64,000 nucleotides of DNA from JAWKWH01 sp965204295 (lineage in GTDB: Bacteria; Pseudomonadota; Alphaproteobacteria; Rhizobiales; Rhizobiaceae), in contig OZ241973.1 in NCBI GenBank assembly GCA_965204295.1, positions 558,001 through 622,000 on the forward strand. The letters run 5' to 3'. Made by a program: the position numbers and the translations under genes. Below the pieces are notes generated by a model. It was not told the origin of the DNA. It saw nothing but the letters and a program-made list of their open reading frames with translations, and made no database searches. Of the stretch, positions 52,756 to 62,454 are shown piece by piece. Within the stretch, counting starts at the first letter, position 1, and every line of letters begins with the position of its first letter.

Positions 52756-53758
52756 TTTGTTGATTGTAACGTTTCTGGCCGCCGTAACGTCGGCGATTTT
52801 GTTGATCGGACTTCGAAAGTTTTTGCCGGCGGAATTCCTCGCGGCGTCCGTCAAAGCGCGCTCAAACCACGATTTCCCCACCCCACAGACCGGCGGCATG
52901 GCTGTCGTCCCGGCCATGCTCATCGCATTGACCTGGGCGGGCGCGTCAGGACTGATCGATCTTTCAAGCGCCATATACCCGACCTGCGCGCTGGTGATCC
53001 TGTTTGCCGCAGGCTATGCGGATGACGCAATCGACTTGCGGCCCGCGCCGAAACTGTTTCTTCAGACGCTGGCGGCGGTTATCTGCGTGTTCGGCCTTGG
53101 AGGCGACCTCTCGGTCTCCCCGCCCGGCATTCCGGCGGTGGCCGGCGCGGCTGCAATCGCATTGTTGCTGGTCTGGGCAACCAATCTGACGAATTTCATG
53201 GACGGGCTCGATTTGACGGTCGTGGCCGGGGTCGGTGTGCCGTGCCTGATCATTGGCGCATCCGGATTGTTGGGATTTCTCGATATTTCCTACCCGGTCG
53301 TCCTCGCACTTGTTCTTGGCTCGGCTCTTGTTCCCTTTGCCTGGTTGAATCGACCTCCCGCATTGATGTTTCTCGGAGACAACGGAAGTCTGCCGGTTGG
53401 ATTGATGGCCGGATTGATTGGCGCGGGAATGGCCGTGAACTACTCGATACTTGCGGGATTGCTGCCGTTTTCGTATTTCCTCATCGACACCTGTTTGACA
53501 CTGGCCGGAAGGTTGTTTCGAGGGCGGAACATTTTTGAGGCCCATTCGGAACACGCCTACCAGATCGCGCGCCGCGCCGGTCGTTCGTCGCTCTCGATTT
53601 CGGCGAAAGTCGGTCTGGTTTCATTGTTCTGCACGGTATTGGCGATTCTGATGGCAAGACAGATGGCGCCGCACGCCGTCGGATTTTCGTTTGGATTCGC
53701 GGCGGCGTTCGCGCTTTTTGTCGCCTTGAGATCCGGCCGGTCGCACCGGCGGTCCTGA
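52742..53758 (+). CDS. WecA/MraY family UDP-sugar:polyprenyl-phosphate transferase
   Basis: About 338 residues, around ten helices. DFPTPQTGGMAVVPAM, YADDAIDLRPAPKLFLQTLA (DD motif), TNLTNFMDGLDLTVV, MFLGDNGSLPVGLMAG and EAHSEHAYQIARRAG (H motif near HAYQ) are WecA/GT4 features. It starts glycan synthesis by putting a sugar-1-phosphate on undecaprenyl phosphate. ATG at 52742 or 52748, both inside the previous gene. Confidence 0.9.
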   Translation: MQMPDLLIVTFLAAVTSAILLIGLRKFLPAEFLAASVKARSNHDFPTPQTGGMAVVPAMLIALTWAGASGLIDLSSAIYPTCALVILFAAGYADDAIDLRPAPKLFLQTLAAVICVFGLGGDLSVSPPGIPAVAGAAAIALLLVWATNLTNFMDGLDLTVVAGVGVPCLIIGASGLLGFLDISYPVVLALVLGSALVPFAWLNRPPALMFLGDNGSLPVGLMAGLIGAGMAVNYSILAGLLPFSYFLIDTCLTLAGRLFRGRNIFEAHSEHAYQIARRAGRSSLSISAKVGLVSLFCTVLAILMARQMAPHAVGFSFGFAAAFALFVALRSGRSHRRS

Positions 53759-53976
53759 ATCGATCATGGCCGGTTTTTGCCTTGAAGCGTGGAATCTTGC
53801 GCTTGTTGACCGCGTAGTGGAAAGACGTTTCCAACATCGGTGACAAATGGCGGATGAAGCTGTTTCCAATCGCAATGCCGGGATGCTAGACCCCGCGCGA
53901 CATGGATTCGCTGCGGCTTCAGCCGAACCGGTCCAACGCGCATCTCGATCGCGCCAGGTTTTATGGAGACAGGCAA

Positions 53977-54882
53977 GTGCTCGCACCGCGTTCCCATTTG
54001 CGACGGCTGGAAGCCGAGTCCATCCACATTTTCCGGGAAGTGGCGGCGACATTCTCCAAACCGGTCATGCTTTATTCCGTGGGCAAGGATTCCTCGGTCA
54101 TGTTGCGTCTGGCGATGAAGGCTTTCCACCCGGCCAGACCGCCCTTCCCTTTTCTTCACGTCGACACGACCTGGAAGTTTCGCGAGATGATCGATTTTCG
54201 CGACCGCATGGCGGCGGAACTCGGGTTCGATTTGCTGGTGCACATCAACGAGGACGGCGTTCGGAGGGACATCAACCCGTTCGATCACGGCTCGAATACG
54301 CATACGCATGTCATGAAAACGATCGCGTTGCGTCAGGCGCTCGACAAGTACGGATTTGACGCCGCTTTCGGAGGAGCGCGGCGAGACGAGGAAAAATCCC
54401 GCGCCAAGGAGCGAATATTTTCGTTTCGAGACGCCGGTCACGGTTGGGATCCGAAGAATCAGCGACCGGAAATGTGGAGGATTTACAATACCCGTATCGC
54501 AAACAGCGAATCCATCAGGGTGTTTCCGCTTTCCAACTGGACGGAACTCGATATTTGGCAATACATCATGCTGGAAAACATCCCGATCGTGCCGCTTTAT
54601 TATGCGGAAAGAAGGCCCGTGGTCGAGCGCGACGGCACGCTGGTGCTCAAGGACGACGACCGAATGAAATTGCGGCCCGGCGAGCAGGCGCGAGAGCGCT
54701 TGGTTCGATTCAGAACTCTTGGCTGCTATCCATTGACGGGTGCGATCGAATCCGATGCCGATACGCTCGAAGCGATCATCGGTGAGACGCTCGCCGCCAG
54801 GACATCGGAGCGTCAGGGACGTGTAATCGACAGCGACGAAGCCGGCTCGATGGAAAAGAAAAAACGCGAAGGGTATTTCTGA
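53977..54882 (+). CDS. cysD: Sulfate adenylyltransferase subunit 2
   Basis: About 301 residues from GTG 53977 (GGAGACAGGCAA just before): HLRRLEAESIHIFREVAATF, PVMLYSVGKDSSVMLRLAMK (PP-loop), FGGARRDEEKSRAKERIFS and NWTELDIWQYIMLENIPIVP. ATG at 53902 would add 25 residues not seen in relatives. Makes APS from sulfate with CysN. Two bases before cysNC. The 218 bases upstream show no gene. Confidence 0.95.
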   Translation: MLAPRSHLRRLEAESIHIFREVAATFSKPVMLYSVGKDSSVMLRLAMKAFHPARPPFPFLHVDTTWKFREMIDFRDRMAAELGFDLLVHINEDGVRRDINPFDHGSNTHTHVMKTIALRQALDKYGFDAAFGGARRDEEKSRAKERIFSFRDAGHGWDPKNQRPEMWRIYNTRIANSESIRVFPLSNWTELDIWQYIMLENIPIVPLYYAERRPVVERDGTLVLKDDDRMKLRPGEQARERLVRFRTLGCYPLTGAIESDADTLEAIIGETLAARTSERQGRVIDSDEAGSMEKKKREGYF

Positions 54883-54884
54883 CC

Positions 54885-56786
54885 GTGACTCATCGCGATA
54901 TGCCGACAACAGGCGAGGATGTACGCAAATTTCTCGCGGAGCAGGAAGACAAAACGACACTGCGCTTTCTGACATGCGGTTCGGTCGATGACGGCAAATC
55001 CACCCTGATCGGGCGCCTGCTCCACGATGCGAAGCTTATCTTCGAAGACCAGTTGGATCGGCTTGCGGCCGATTCGGGAAAACATGGAACGGCAGGCGAG
55101 GATATCGACCTCGCGTTGCTGGTGGACGGGCTGGAGGCGGAACGGGAACAGGGCATCACCATCGATGTCGCATACCGTTTATTCGCCACGCCACGGCGCA
55201 GATTCATCGTCGCCGATACTCCAGGCCATGAACAATATACGCGCAACATGGCGACGGGCGCCTCCACGGCCGAATTAGCCGTGGCGCTGGTGGATGCCCG
55301 GCGCGGCATACTGCCGCAAACGCGGCGTCATTCGTTCATCGCATCGCTGTTGGGCGTTCGCCACATTGTCCTTGCTGTCAACAAAATCGATCTCGTCGAC
55401 TACAAGCAATCGGTTTTCGATGAAATCGTGACTGAATACATGACGTTCGCCGACGACCTGAACTTTGCTTCCGTCGTGGCGATTCCGACGTCGGCGCGGT
55501 ATGGCGACAATGTCATTTCACAATCGCCCAATACCGGCTGGTATCGCGGTCCCACGTTGCTCGGACACTTGGAAACAGTTGATGTCGGCGACGCGGAAGA
55601 AGATCGGTCGCTGCGGTTCCCGGTGCAATATGTCAGCCGCCCGAACCCGGATTTTCGGGGATTTTCCGGAACGATCGCATCGGGGTCGATGTCGATCGGT
55701 GACGATGTTGTCGTCGCGAAATCCGGCAAATCGGCCAAAGTCTCGCAAATAATCGCGCATGGCGAGAATGCCGACAAAGCCGTCCGGGGCGATGCGGTCT
55801 CGGTCGTGTTGGATGCGCAGATCGACATTTCCAGGGGTGACATGCTGGTTTCCCCCGGCGATCGGCCCGAGGTCGCCGATCAGTTCATGGCCAACATTGT
55901 CTGGTTTGACGACGCGCCGCTCTTTCCGGGCCGCGCCTATATCCTGCGCACCGAGTACGATCATTCGCCTGCGACAATCACCGGGTTGAAATATCGGATC
56001 GACGTCAATTCGTTCTCTCGCGAAGCGGCAAAATCGATCGAGATGAACGAAATCGGCGTGTGCAACATTTCCACCCGGGCGCCGATCGTATTCGACAAAT
56101 ACTCCGACAATCGCGTTACCGGCGCCTTTGTCCTGATCGACAGGATAACCAACGCCACGTCCGGCGCGGGCATGATCGTACATCCGCTTCGCCGCGCATC
56201 GAACGTTCATTGGCAAGCGCTGGACGTCGACAAGGACGCAAGATCGGAAATCAAGCATCAGAAACCGGTGGTGCTCTGGTTTACCGGCCTGTCGGGTTCC
56301 GGCAAATCGACGATCGCCAACCTGCTTGAGAAAAAGCTCCATGTGCTTGGACGCCACACCACGATTCTTGACGGCGACAACGTGCGTCATGGTCTCAATC
56401 GCGATCTCGGCTTCACGGACGAAGACCGGGTCGAGAATATCCGCCGGGTCGGAGAAGTCGCCAGGCTCATGGTCGATGCGGGTTTGATTGCGATTGTCTC
56501 GTTCATCTCGCCGTTCCGCGCCGAGCGCAGAATGGTCAGGGAGATGCTGGGAGACGGAGAATTTGTCGAGGTATTCGTCGATACGCCTTTCGAAGAATGC
56601 GTCAACCGGGATCCGAAGGGACTTTATGCACGAGCGCTTAAGGGCGAGATCAGGAATTTTACCGGCGTTGATTCACCCTACGAAACGCCGGAACGCGCCG
56701 ATGTCCGCCTGCAAACGCTTAACCGGTCGGCCGAAGAACTGGCGGATGAACTGGAAGCCTGGCTGAAGCGACGCGGATATTGCTGA
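54885..56786 (+). CDS. cysNC: Bifunctional sulfate adenylyltransferase subunit 1 / APS kinase
   Basis: 633 residues, GTG start (or ATG at 54900). N-terminal CysN GTPase: GSVDDGKSTLIGRLL, DTPGHEQYTRNMATG, NKIDLVD; then two beta-barrel domains; C-terminal CysC APS kinase from about residue 460: LSGSGKSTIANLLEKKL, DGDNVRHGLNRDLGF, SFISPFRAERRMVRE. The fusion produces PAPS in one complex. PAPS is needed for cysteine synthesis or for the sulfotransferases in this window. Confidence 0.97.
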   Translation: MTHRDMPTTGEDVRKFLAEQEDKTTLRFLTCGSVDDGKSTLIGRLLHDAKLIFEDQLDRLAADSGKHGTAGEDIDLALLVDGLEAEREQGITIDVAYRLFATPRRRFIVADTPGHEQYTRNMATGASTAELAVALVDARRGILPQTRRHSFIASLLGVRHIVLAVNKIDLVDYKQSVFDEIVTEYMTFADDLNFASVVAIPTSARYGDNVISQSPNTGWYRGPTLLGHLETVDVGDAEEDRSLRFPVQYVSRPNPDFRGFSGTIASGSMSIGDDVVVAKSGKSAKVSQIIAHGENADKAVRGDAVSVVLDAQIDISRGDMLVSPGDRPEVADQFMANIVWFDDAPLFPGRAYILRTEYDHSPATITGLKYRIDVNSFSREAAKSIEMNEIGVCNISTRAPIVFDKYSDNRVTGAFVLIDRITNATSGAGMIVHPLRRASNVHWQALDVDKDARSEIKHQKPVVLWFTGLSGSGKSTIANLLEKKLHVLGRHTTILDGDNVRHGLNRDLGFTDEDRVENIRRVGEVARLMVDAGLIAIVSFISPFRAERRMVREMLGDGEFVEVFVDTPFEECVNRDPKGLYARALKGEIRNFTGVDSPYETPERADVRLQTLNRSAEELADELEAWLKRRGYC

Positions 56787-57595
56787 TGACCATGCCGGCC
56801 GCTCCGGGCGATAAGGAAATCCAACGTCTCTTCGAGTGTCTGGCGCTGACTGCGGCAAGCGAAATCATGACCATTCGAGCGGAGGGATTCGACGTCCGGG
56901 ACAAGCGCGACAAGACACCGGTGACAAAAGCCGACATGCGCGCGGAAGCGGTTATCGTCGACGGGCTGGAAAAAGAACTGCCGGGCGTTCCGCATGTGGG
57001 AGAGGAAGAAACGTCATGCGGACATATGGCTGACGAAATCGGCGATTGTTTCGTTCTGGTCGATCCACTCGACGGGACGCGCGAGTTTATTTCCGGAAGA
57101 GATGAATTCACGGTCAATATCGCCCTTGTTCGTTTGGGCGTTCCGGAGATCGGCGTTGTGGCGGCGCCTGCCCTGGGCGTCATGTACGCCGCGCGCCCCG
57201 GCGGCGCGGAACGGATCTCAATCAGGCCGGGCGGCGGTTCCGGCGGGCGCGAGCCGATTTCGGCGGCTGCGGGGCAAACCGACCGCACGCGGATTGTCGC
57301 GAGCCGGTCTCACCGGACCCGCGAAACGGACGCGTTTATCGCACGATATCCGGACGCCGAGATCGTGTCGGTCGGGTCTTCGCTGAAATTCTGCATGCTG
57401 GCCGAGGGCAGGGCCGACCTCTATCCGCGGTTTGGCCGCACCATGGAATGGGATACCGCCGCGGGCGATGCAGTCCTGCGGGCCGCCGGTGGGCGGACGA
57501 GGCTGGTCGACGGCGGACCGCTGACCTATGGCAAGCGCAATCGACCGGATGATTGCGACTATGCCAATCCATGGTTCATCAGCAAAATTACCTGA
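56786..57595 (+). CDS. cysQ: 3'(2'),5'-bisphosphate nucleotidase
   Basis: 269 residues from ATG 56786, overlapping the cysNC stop. Inositol-monophosphatase fold: PVTKADMRAEAVIVDGL, HVGEEETSCG, LVDPLDGTREFISGRDEFTV with metal Asp residues, and MEWDTAAGDAVLRAAGG. Removes the 3'-phosphate of PAP left after sulfotransfer, so it is expected next to PAPS-making genes that serve sulfotransferases. Confidence 0.95.
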   Translation: MTMPAAPGDKEIQRLFECLALTAASEIMTIRAEGFDVRDKRDKTPVTKADMRAEAVIVDGLEKELPGVPHVGEEETSCGHMADEIGDCFVLVDPLDGTREFISGRDEFTVNIALVRLGVPEIGVVAAPALGVMYAARPGGAERISIRPGGGSGGREPISAAAGQTDRTRIVASRSHRTRETDAFIARYPDAEIVSVGSSLKFCMLAEGRADLYPRFGRTMEWDTAAGDAVLRAAGGRTRLVDGGPLTYGKRNRPDDCDYANPWFISKIT

Positions 57596-57598
57596 AAT

Positions 57599-58246
57599 CT
57601 ACTCCGAATCCGGCTGGTTGGCCGGCGCGGCGTCCTCAAAAGCCGGTATTTCCATGCACGCCGCATGGATTCGATTGATGGTCGGATATGACGTCATGTC
57701 CACTTTGAACCGGCCATTGTTCGTCACCTGGGCCACCAGACAAAGATCGGCCAGTCCGGGCGTTTCACCATGGCAGAACCTTCCGGTATCCCCGCTTGAG
57801 GACAAGAGCTTTTCCAGGGCATGAAACGTCTCGCCGACCCAATGACGAAACCAGTCCGCAACTTGTTCGTCATCGGCGCCGAAGCGGTTTCGCAGTTCGT
57901 CGAGCACGCGCAGATTGTTCACCGGATGGATGTCGCATGCAATCATCTGCGCCAGCATGCGAACACGGGCCCTTCCCCGAACATCGGACGGCAGCAATGG
58001 CGGTTCGGGCACAAGCTCGTCGATGAATTCGACGATGGCGAGCGATTGGCTGAGGACCGTGCCGTCGTCCCAGACGAGCGAAGGAACCAGACCCTGTGGA
58101 TTGACCGCCAGGAACGCGTCGGATTTGTGCCCGCCATGCCGCAGGTGGCGGGCGACATATCCGTACTCCAGTCCCTTCAGGGCCAGGGCAGTGCGCACGC
58201 GGTACGATGTCGAGGAACGAAAATAATTGTGAAGGATGATGGGCAT
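57599..58246 (-). CDS. maiA: Maleylacetoacetate isomerase (zeta-class GST)
   Basis: 215 residues: HNYFRSSTSYRVRTALALKG with the SSxxYRVR glutathione motif of MaiA, VNPQGLVPSLVWDDG, SQSLAIVEFIDEL, IACDIHPVNNLRVL and GETPGLADLCLVAQ. Isomerises maleylacetoacetate in tyrosine catabolism. Convergent with cysQ, three bases apart. No other homogentisate-pathway genes seen nearby. Confidence 0.92.
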   Translation of the reverse strand: MPIILHNYFRSSTSYRVRTALALKGLEYGYVARHLRHGGHKSDAFLAVNPQGLVPSLVWDDGTVLSQSLAIVEFIDELVPEPPLLPSDVRGRARVRMLAQMIACDIHPVNNLRVLDELRNRFGADDEQVADWFRHWVGETFHALEKLLSSSGDTGRFCHGETPGLADLCLVAQVTNNGRFKVDMTSYPTINRIHAACMEIPAFEDAAPANQPDSE

Positions 58247-58487
58247 GGTTTTGTCGGGTTGTCTGTCGATACGATTGGCGCACTATATAAAGAACAGGCT
58301 TGAATACGAATTCCGAAATCGCCAATTCCGCTGTGCAAATTTATATAACAAGCAAAGTTGAACGGAATTTTTTGTCGTCTCGCCCAATGTTCGACGCCAA
58401 CCGGAACGCCCCGGCTTCCGCCCGGTGAGCTTGCTGAAAATCGTAATTATACCCGGCAGCGGCCTGGTTCGCCATGCTTGTGTTGCC
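58247..58487. other. Stretch between maiA and the broken Hint gene
   Basis: The 241 bases hold the maiA promoter region (AT-rich, CACTATATAAAG near 58280). No gene seen. Confidence 0.4.
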
Positions 58488-59163
58488 TCAGGCGGCGGTT
58501 TTCCGGGGGGCGGCGATAAGAGGCCGCCGGGCGATGGCCGGCAATCCCCGCAACCCGTTCGCCGGCAACAGACGCCGCGCCGATATGCGCGCAAACGGCA
58601 TTTCCGGTATCAGACGGTCGGCCCCCACAAGGTCGAGATATTCGTCGTAATTGTCGAAGCCGGACCGGCTGACATAATCGATAAAGCTTTCCGCCGGAAC
58701 GCCGCCGTTGACCGGAACGACCTCGTGGTTCTCAAGCTCCACATGCCACCAGATGAACCGCGTCGGCATCTCCGAAAGCGGCGCGAAGCGGATCGGAGTT
58801 CCGTCCTCCGCCAGCGCGCCGGCGTTGACCAGCATTGTCGCCGAACAGCAGGGCGTGGTCGGCCGTCACGGTCAGCGGCGCGTTCGGCAGGTCCGGGCCG
58901 AGGGCGCCGGCCTCGATGCGCACCGGCTTGCGTCCAAGTTCGACGCCGCGCGGGTTGGCGACGGTCTGCCGCGCCACCCGGATCGCCGGCGTCGACCTGC
59001 CGTCATGGGTCACGACCCGGTCGCCGGGTTGCAGGGTTTCGATGGTTCTGTCGCCGTCCGGCGTCAAAATCGTCGTTCCGGTCGCGAAGCAGTTGAACAC
59101 CTGCGCCCCGGTTTCCATGAACCCCGTCGAGGCGCCGCCTCCCGTCAAAGGCGCGAGGTCAAA
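58488..59163 (-). pseudogene. Hint-domain protein, truncated and frameshifted
   Basis: VFNCFATGTTILTPDGDRTI begins a Hint_2 (hedgehog/intein-like) domain with nucleophile Cys; GDRVVTHDGRSTPAIRVARQ, VTADHALLFGD follow. The frame then changes near 58840 to MLVNAGALAEDGTPIRFAPL and WWHVELENHEVVPVNGGVPA to the tail. The N-terminal passenger expected before the Hint domain is absent (TAA at about 59173). Alphaproteobacterial Hint_2 proteins are mostly secreted RTX-like proteins; function of this group is unclear. Confidence 0.75.
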
Positions 59164-59210
59164 CGCCTCCTTTTAACCCGCTCCATGTTGAGGCAAGAGG
59201 AGAGAGACTC

Positions 59211-60143
59211 TTATTTTACAAGAATGTCACGAATAGGGTCGAATATTTCCTTAGACTCTTCAAATATAGAGTCATAAGTATCGACAATTTTTTGTTCTGC
59301 CTCATCAATTTCAGGACAATAGGCAAAAACTGTTTCATCAGATCCTATATCCTTACACCTGTCCTGATTTAAAATAAGCTGTCTTTTCATATAAGCTGAT
59401 TTTAAAAGTTTGGCTTTCTCCTCATACATAGCACAAACCTTTATGTAATAAGGAGAAGCAGGCTTTTTAAAATGTCTCTTGAGAGGAAGGTTTTTACAAT
59501 TCCCCGCATGCTCTATCGCTAAATTAATATAACCCATAATATTATCTCTGTATTCAGGGTAAGTTTCTAAGTCACTATCTCCTTCATAACTGGGAGAGTT
59601 AAGCAATCTAACACTATAATCCCCATAAACCCCTTTATAAAACATGGCTAAATAAACAAAAGGTAATTGATAATAAGCTGTCATCTCTATGTTATCAGTT
59701 GCCTCCCACATAAAGTATTCAAGAGGAGGGTAGCTATTATAAGTCTTGATGATAGCCAGTGTGCTTGAATAGTAATGGGCGGCTAAATCCAAATTCCTAT
59801 CAGCTATACCTTTGAAATCCCCTCCTGAAAGATGGTATCTTGCTATCCAATAATTAGCTACAATATTGCTGTGTTGGTCAGCTAAACTATGTAAAATCAA
59901 CATTCCCTTGGAAACATCATATTGATTTTTAGTCACTTCACCTTTTAATAAGAGACAGAGAGCATAAACTAAGGTCACATTCACAGAAGGATCAGGATCA
60001 TTTAATTGCTCTTTATACTGTCTTTCGGTATCCTCAAAATCAACACATCCAAAACTACCAGATCTATAACTTTCCCCAAAACCAGGGCTCGTCGCAAAAA
60101 CGAAAAAGGCGATCGCACTCAATAGCAACACGATTTTTCTCAT
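59211..60143 (-). CDS. AT-rich secreted protein of unknown function
   Basis: 310 residues from ATG 60143. Signal peptide MRKIVLLLSAIAFFVFATSP then GFGES. The mature part is mostly helical and rich in Tyr, Asn, Lys, with six Cys, including GCVDFEDTERQ, HAGNCKN, KVCAMYEEKA, QDRCKD and YCPEIDEA. Spaced helical pairs such as ANYWIARYHLSGGDFKGIA resemble Sel1/TPR solenoids but no clear repeat signature could be fixed. The base composition is strikingly AT-rich compared with both flanks, so recent transfer is likely. No partner genes seen. Confidence 0.7.
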   Translation of the reverse strand: MRKIVLLLSAIAFFVFATSPGFGESYRSGSFGCVDFEDTERQYKEQLNDPDPSVNVTLVYALCLLLKGEVTKNQYDVSKGMLILHSLADQHSNIVANYWIARYHLSGGDFKGIADRNLDLAAHYYSSTLAIIKTYNSYPPLEYFMWEATDNIEMTAYYQLPFVYLAMFYKGVYGDYSVRLLNSPSYEGDSDLETYPEYRDNIMGYINLAIEHAGNCKNLPLKRHFKKPASPYYIKVCAMYEEKAKLLKSAYMKRQLILNQDRCKDIGSDETVFAYCPEIDEAEQKIVDTYDSIFEESKEIFDPIRDILVK

Positions 60144-60185
60144 AGCTCTTTCCACATCCTCCAAAAAACCGCTATGGCGACGCAC

Positions 60186-60597
60186 CGCTCAACGCAATCA
60201 TATAAACCCGACCCAAACCGTCAAGGGGCTTTTGCACAAACGGACAGCGCGGCGGGTCGTGGTGAGATCGCGCCAAAGTTCCCATCGCGCGGCGGTCCGG
60301 CATCCGGTGTCGCGATCGGCCTGTCGTTTCCGGCGCGGGTGACGATAAGAAGCGGAGGGATGCGATGGTGCCGTTCGGGCAGGTTCAACACCGTCATGCA
60401 TATGCCGACGAAGGGACCGAAATACCGCCGCTCGCCGTATCCGCACCGGCCTTCGCGCCATGCCCGCATCAGGCGGGGCGCCGATATGGCCCCCCGTCCT
60501 TCCCGACCCGGCCCGGCGGCGCCCGCCGTGCGCTTTCGCATGTCGAATTCCGTTTGAACGCTTGACCCTTATCCCATCCTTGGTTCATCTGAGCGGC
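60186..60597. other. 412-base stretch between the AT-rich gene and the hydrolase gene
   Basis: GC-rich again. Frames on both strands (for instance minus 60221-60541) show no known domain and look like chance. Nothing assigned. Confidence 0.4.
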
Positions 60598-61542
60598 ATG
60601 GCAAAGACGATATTTCGGCAAGAGACACTGGCCTCGCCGACCGGCGCCGGAATAAATCTCTATTCCTCCACGGCGGACGGCGACCCGGCCGGCGTCGTGC
60701 AGGTCAATCACGGACTGGCCGAACACGCCGCCCGTTATGCGCGTTTTGCCCGATTTCTCAAACCGCACGGCATTCATCTCTTCGCGCACGACCATCGCGG
60801 CCATGGCGCGACCACGGCGCCCGACGCCCCGGCGGGGGTGTTCGCGCCGCGGGACGGCGTCGAAAAGATATTGGCCGACGTCGATGCGGTCCACGATCTG
60901 ATCGCCGAGAGGCATCCCGACCTGCCTGTCATATGTTTCGGGCACTCGATGGGCGGGCTGATCGCGCTCAACCATGCGTTGGACAATTCCGGGCGCCTCG
61001 CGGGACTGGCGTGCTGGAACGCCAACTTTTCCGCCGGCATTCCCGGACGGATCGGCCGGTCGCTGCTTGCATGGGAACGCTTCCGGCTGGGATATGACGT
61101 TCCCTCACGTCTCGCGCCCGCACTCACCTTCCGGGCATGGGCCAAGGCAATGCCGGATCGCGTAACCGATTTCGACTGGATTTCACGCGATCGCGAGGAG
61201 GTGGCGAAATACGTCGCCGATCCGCTTTGCGGCCGGGACGCATCCGTCTCGATGTGGCAGGACGTGTTCGGGCTGATCTTTCGCGGGGCGGACGACGGAA
61301 ATTTCAACGCCATGCGCCGCGATCTGCCGGTAAGTCTGGTCGGCGGCGGCAAAGACCCCGCGACCGGCGGCGGCGCGGCGACGCGAAAGCTGTTCCGGCG
61401 AATGCGGAGAATGGGTTTTCAAAAGCTGGATATCAAGGTCTACGAAGACGCGCGACATGAGAGCCTCAACGAAATCAACCGCCAAACCGTCATGGCGGAT
61501 TTCCTGGCCTGGACCGGCAACTGCATCGCGCCGAAATCGTAA
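60598..61542 (+). CDS. Alpha/beta hydrolase (monoacylglycerol lipase-like)
   Basis: 314 residues. VVQVNHGLAEHAARYARFAR, FAHDHRGHGAT, nucleophile elbow CFGHSMGGLIALNHAL, Asp in LVGGGKDPATGGG and His in YEDARHESLNEIN match the Hydrolase_4 (serine aminopeptidase S33/MGL) family. Probably acts on lysophospholipids or monoacylglycerols. The ATG at 60598 fits the family start; no strong ribosome site seen. Confidence 0.9.
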   Translation: MAKTIFRQETLASPTGAGINLYSSTADGDPAGVVQVNHGLAEHAARYARFARFLKPHGIHLFAHDHRGHGATTAPDAPAGVFAPRDGVEKILADVDAVHDLIAERHPDLPVICFGHSMGGLIALNHALDNSGRLAGLACWNANFSAGIPGRIGRSLLAWERFRLGYDVPSRLAPALTFRAWAKAMPDRVTDFDWISRDREEVAKYVADPLCGRDASVSMWQDVFGLIFRGADDGNFNAMRRDLPVSLVGGGKDPATGGGAATRKLFRRMRRMGFQKLDIKVYEDARHESLNEINRQTVMADFLAWTGNCIAPKS

Positions 61543-61644
61543 GGAAACACGATTGCCGGAACAGCGCGCGGCGAGCGCCAATAGAGGCGTGACCGCGACA
61601 ATTCTCTCTGCTACGACGGCTTGCGCACATCCGGAGGCCGATTC

Positions 61645-62454
61645 ATGCTTGCAGAAATCCTGACAATCGAGGCGTTGACGACGTTTCTCGTCCTGACCGC
61701 GCTTGAAACGGTCCTCGGTTTCGACAATCTTCTCTACATTTCTCTCGAAGCCCAGAGAGTGGCGCCCGAACGGCGGGCATGGGTTCGCAGATGGGGCATC
61801 GTTCTGGCGCTTGTATTGCGCATCGTGCTTCTGTTCGCCGTCCTGCAATTGATCCATTCGTTCCGGAATCCGTTGTTCACGGTCGATTTCCCGCCATTCG
61901 TCGAAGGCCGGGTCAGCGGACATGCGCTGATCGTCCTGGCCGGCGGCGTGTTCCTGATCTACACGGCGATCAAGGAAATCTTTCACATGATGAATCTGGA
62001 AGAGCATGAGCATGGCGCGGCGGAACGGACGATGAAAAGCACCGGATCGGCATTGTTCTGGATCGTGCTGATGAATATCGTGTTCTCGTTCGACACGGTT
62101 TTGTCGGCCGTCGCCCTGACTGACATATTCATCGTCATGGCGGCCGCCATCGTCGTATCGGGCGTCCTTATGGTCTGGATGGCCGATACCGTCGCGAACT
62201 TCCTGAAGAGGAACCGGATGTACGAGGTGCTGGGGCTTTTCGTGCTGCTGCTTGTGGGCGTCATGCTGATGTCGGACGGCGGCCATATCGCGCATCTCGC
62301 CTTCTTCGGTCACGACGTTCACCCGATGGCGAAATCGACCTTCTACTTCGTCCTGGTGACAATGGTGCTGATCGAAATCGTGCAGTCTCGCTACCAGCGC
62401 AAATTGCTGCTTGAAAAGGAAGAAATGGCGAAAGAGGCTCGCGGGCATGGCTGA
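61645..62454 (+). CDS. TerC family integral membrane protein
   Basis: 269 residues, seven or more helices: LETVLGFDNLLYISLEAQRV with the acidic TerC motif, VFSFDTVLSAVALTD, and WMADTVANFLKRNRMYEVLG. TerC/Alx proteins are linked to manganese or calcium export to the outside and metalation of exported proteins. GGAGG is seven bases before the ATG. Overlaps the CoA transferase start by eight bases. Confidence 0.92.
   Translation: MLAEILTIEALTTFLVLTALETVLGFDNLLYISLEAQRVAPERRAWVRRWGIVLALVLRIVLLFAVLQLIHSFRNPLFTVDFPPFVEGRVSGHALIVLAGGVFLIYTAIKEIFHMMNLEEHEHGAAERTMKSTGSALFWIVLMNIVFSFDTVLSAVALTDIFIVMAAAIVVSGVLMVWMADTVANFLKRNRMYEVLGLFVLLLVGVMLMSDGGHIAHLAFFGHDVHPMAKSTFYFVLVTMVLIEIVQSRYQRKLLLEKEEMAKEARGHG

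Noticed and set aside
61543..61644. Possible yybP-ykoY manganese riboswitch before terC
   Set aside because: terC genes often have one, but the conserved paired elements are not visible in these 102 bases.
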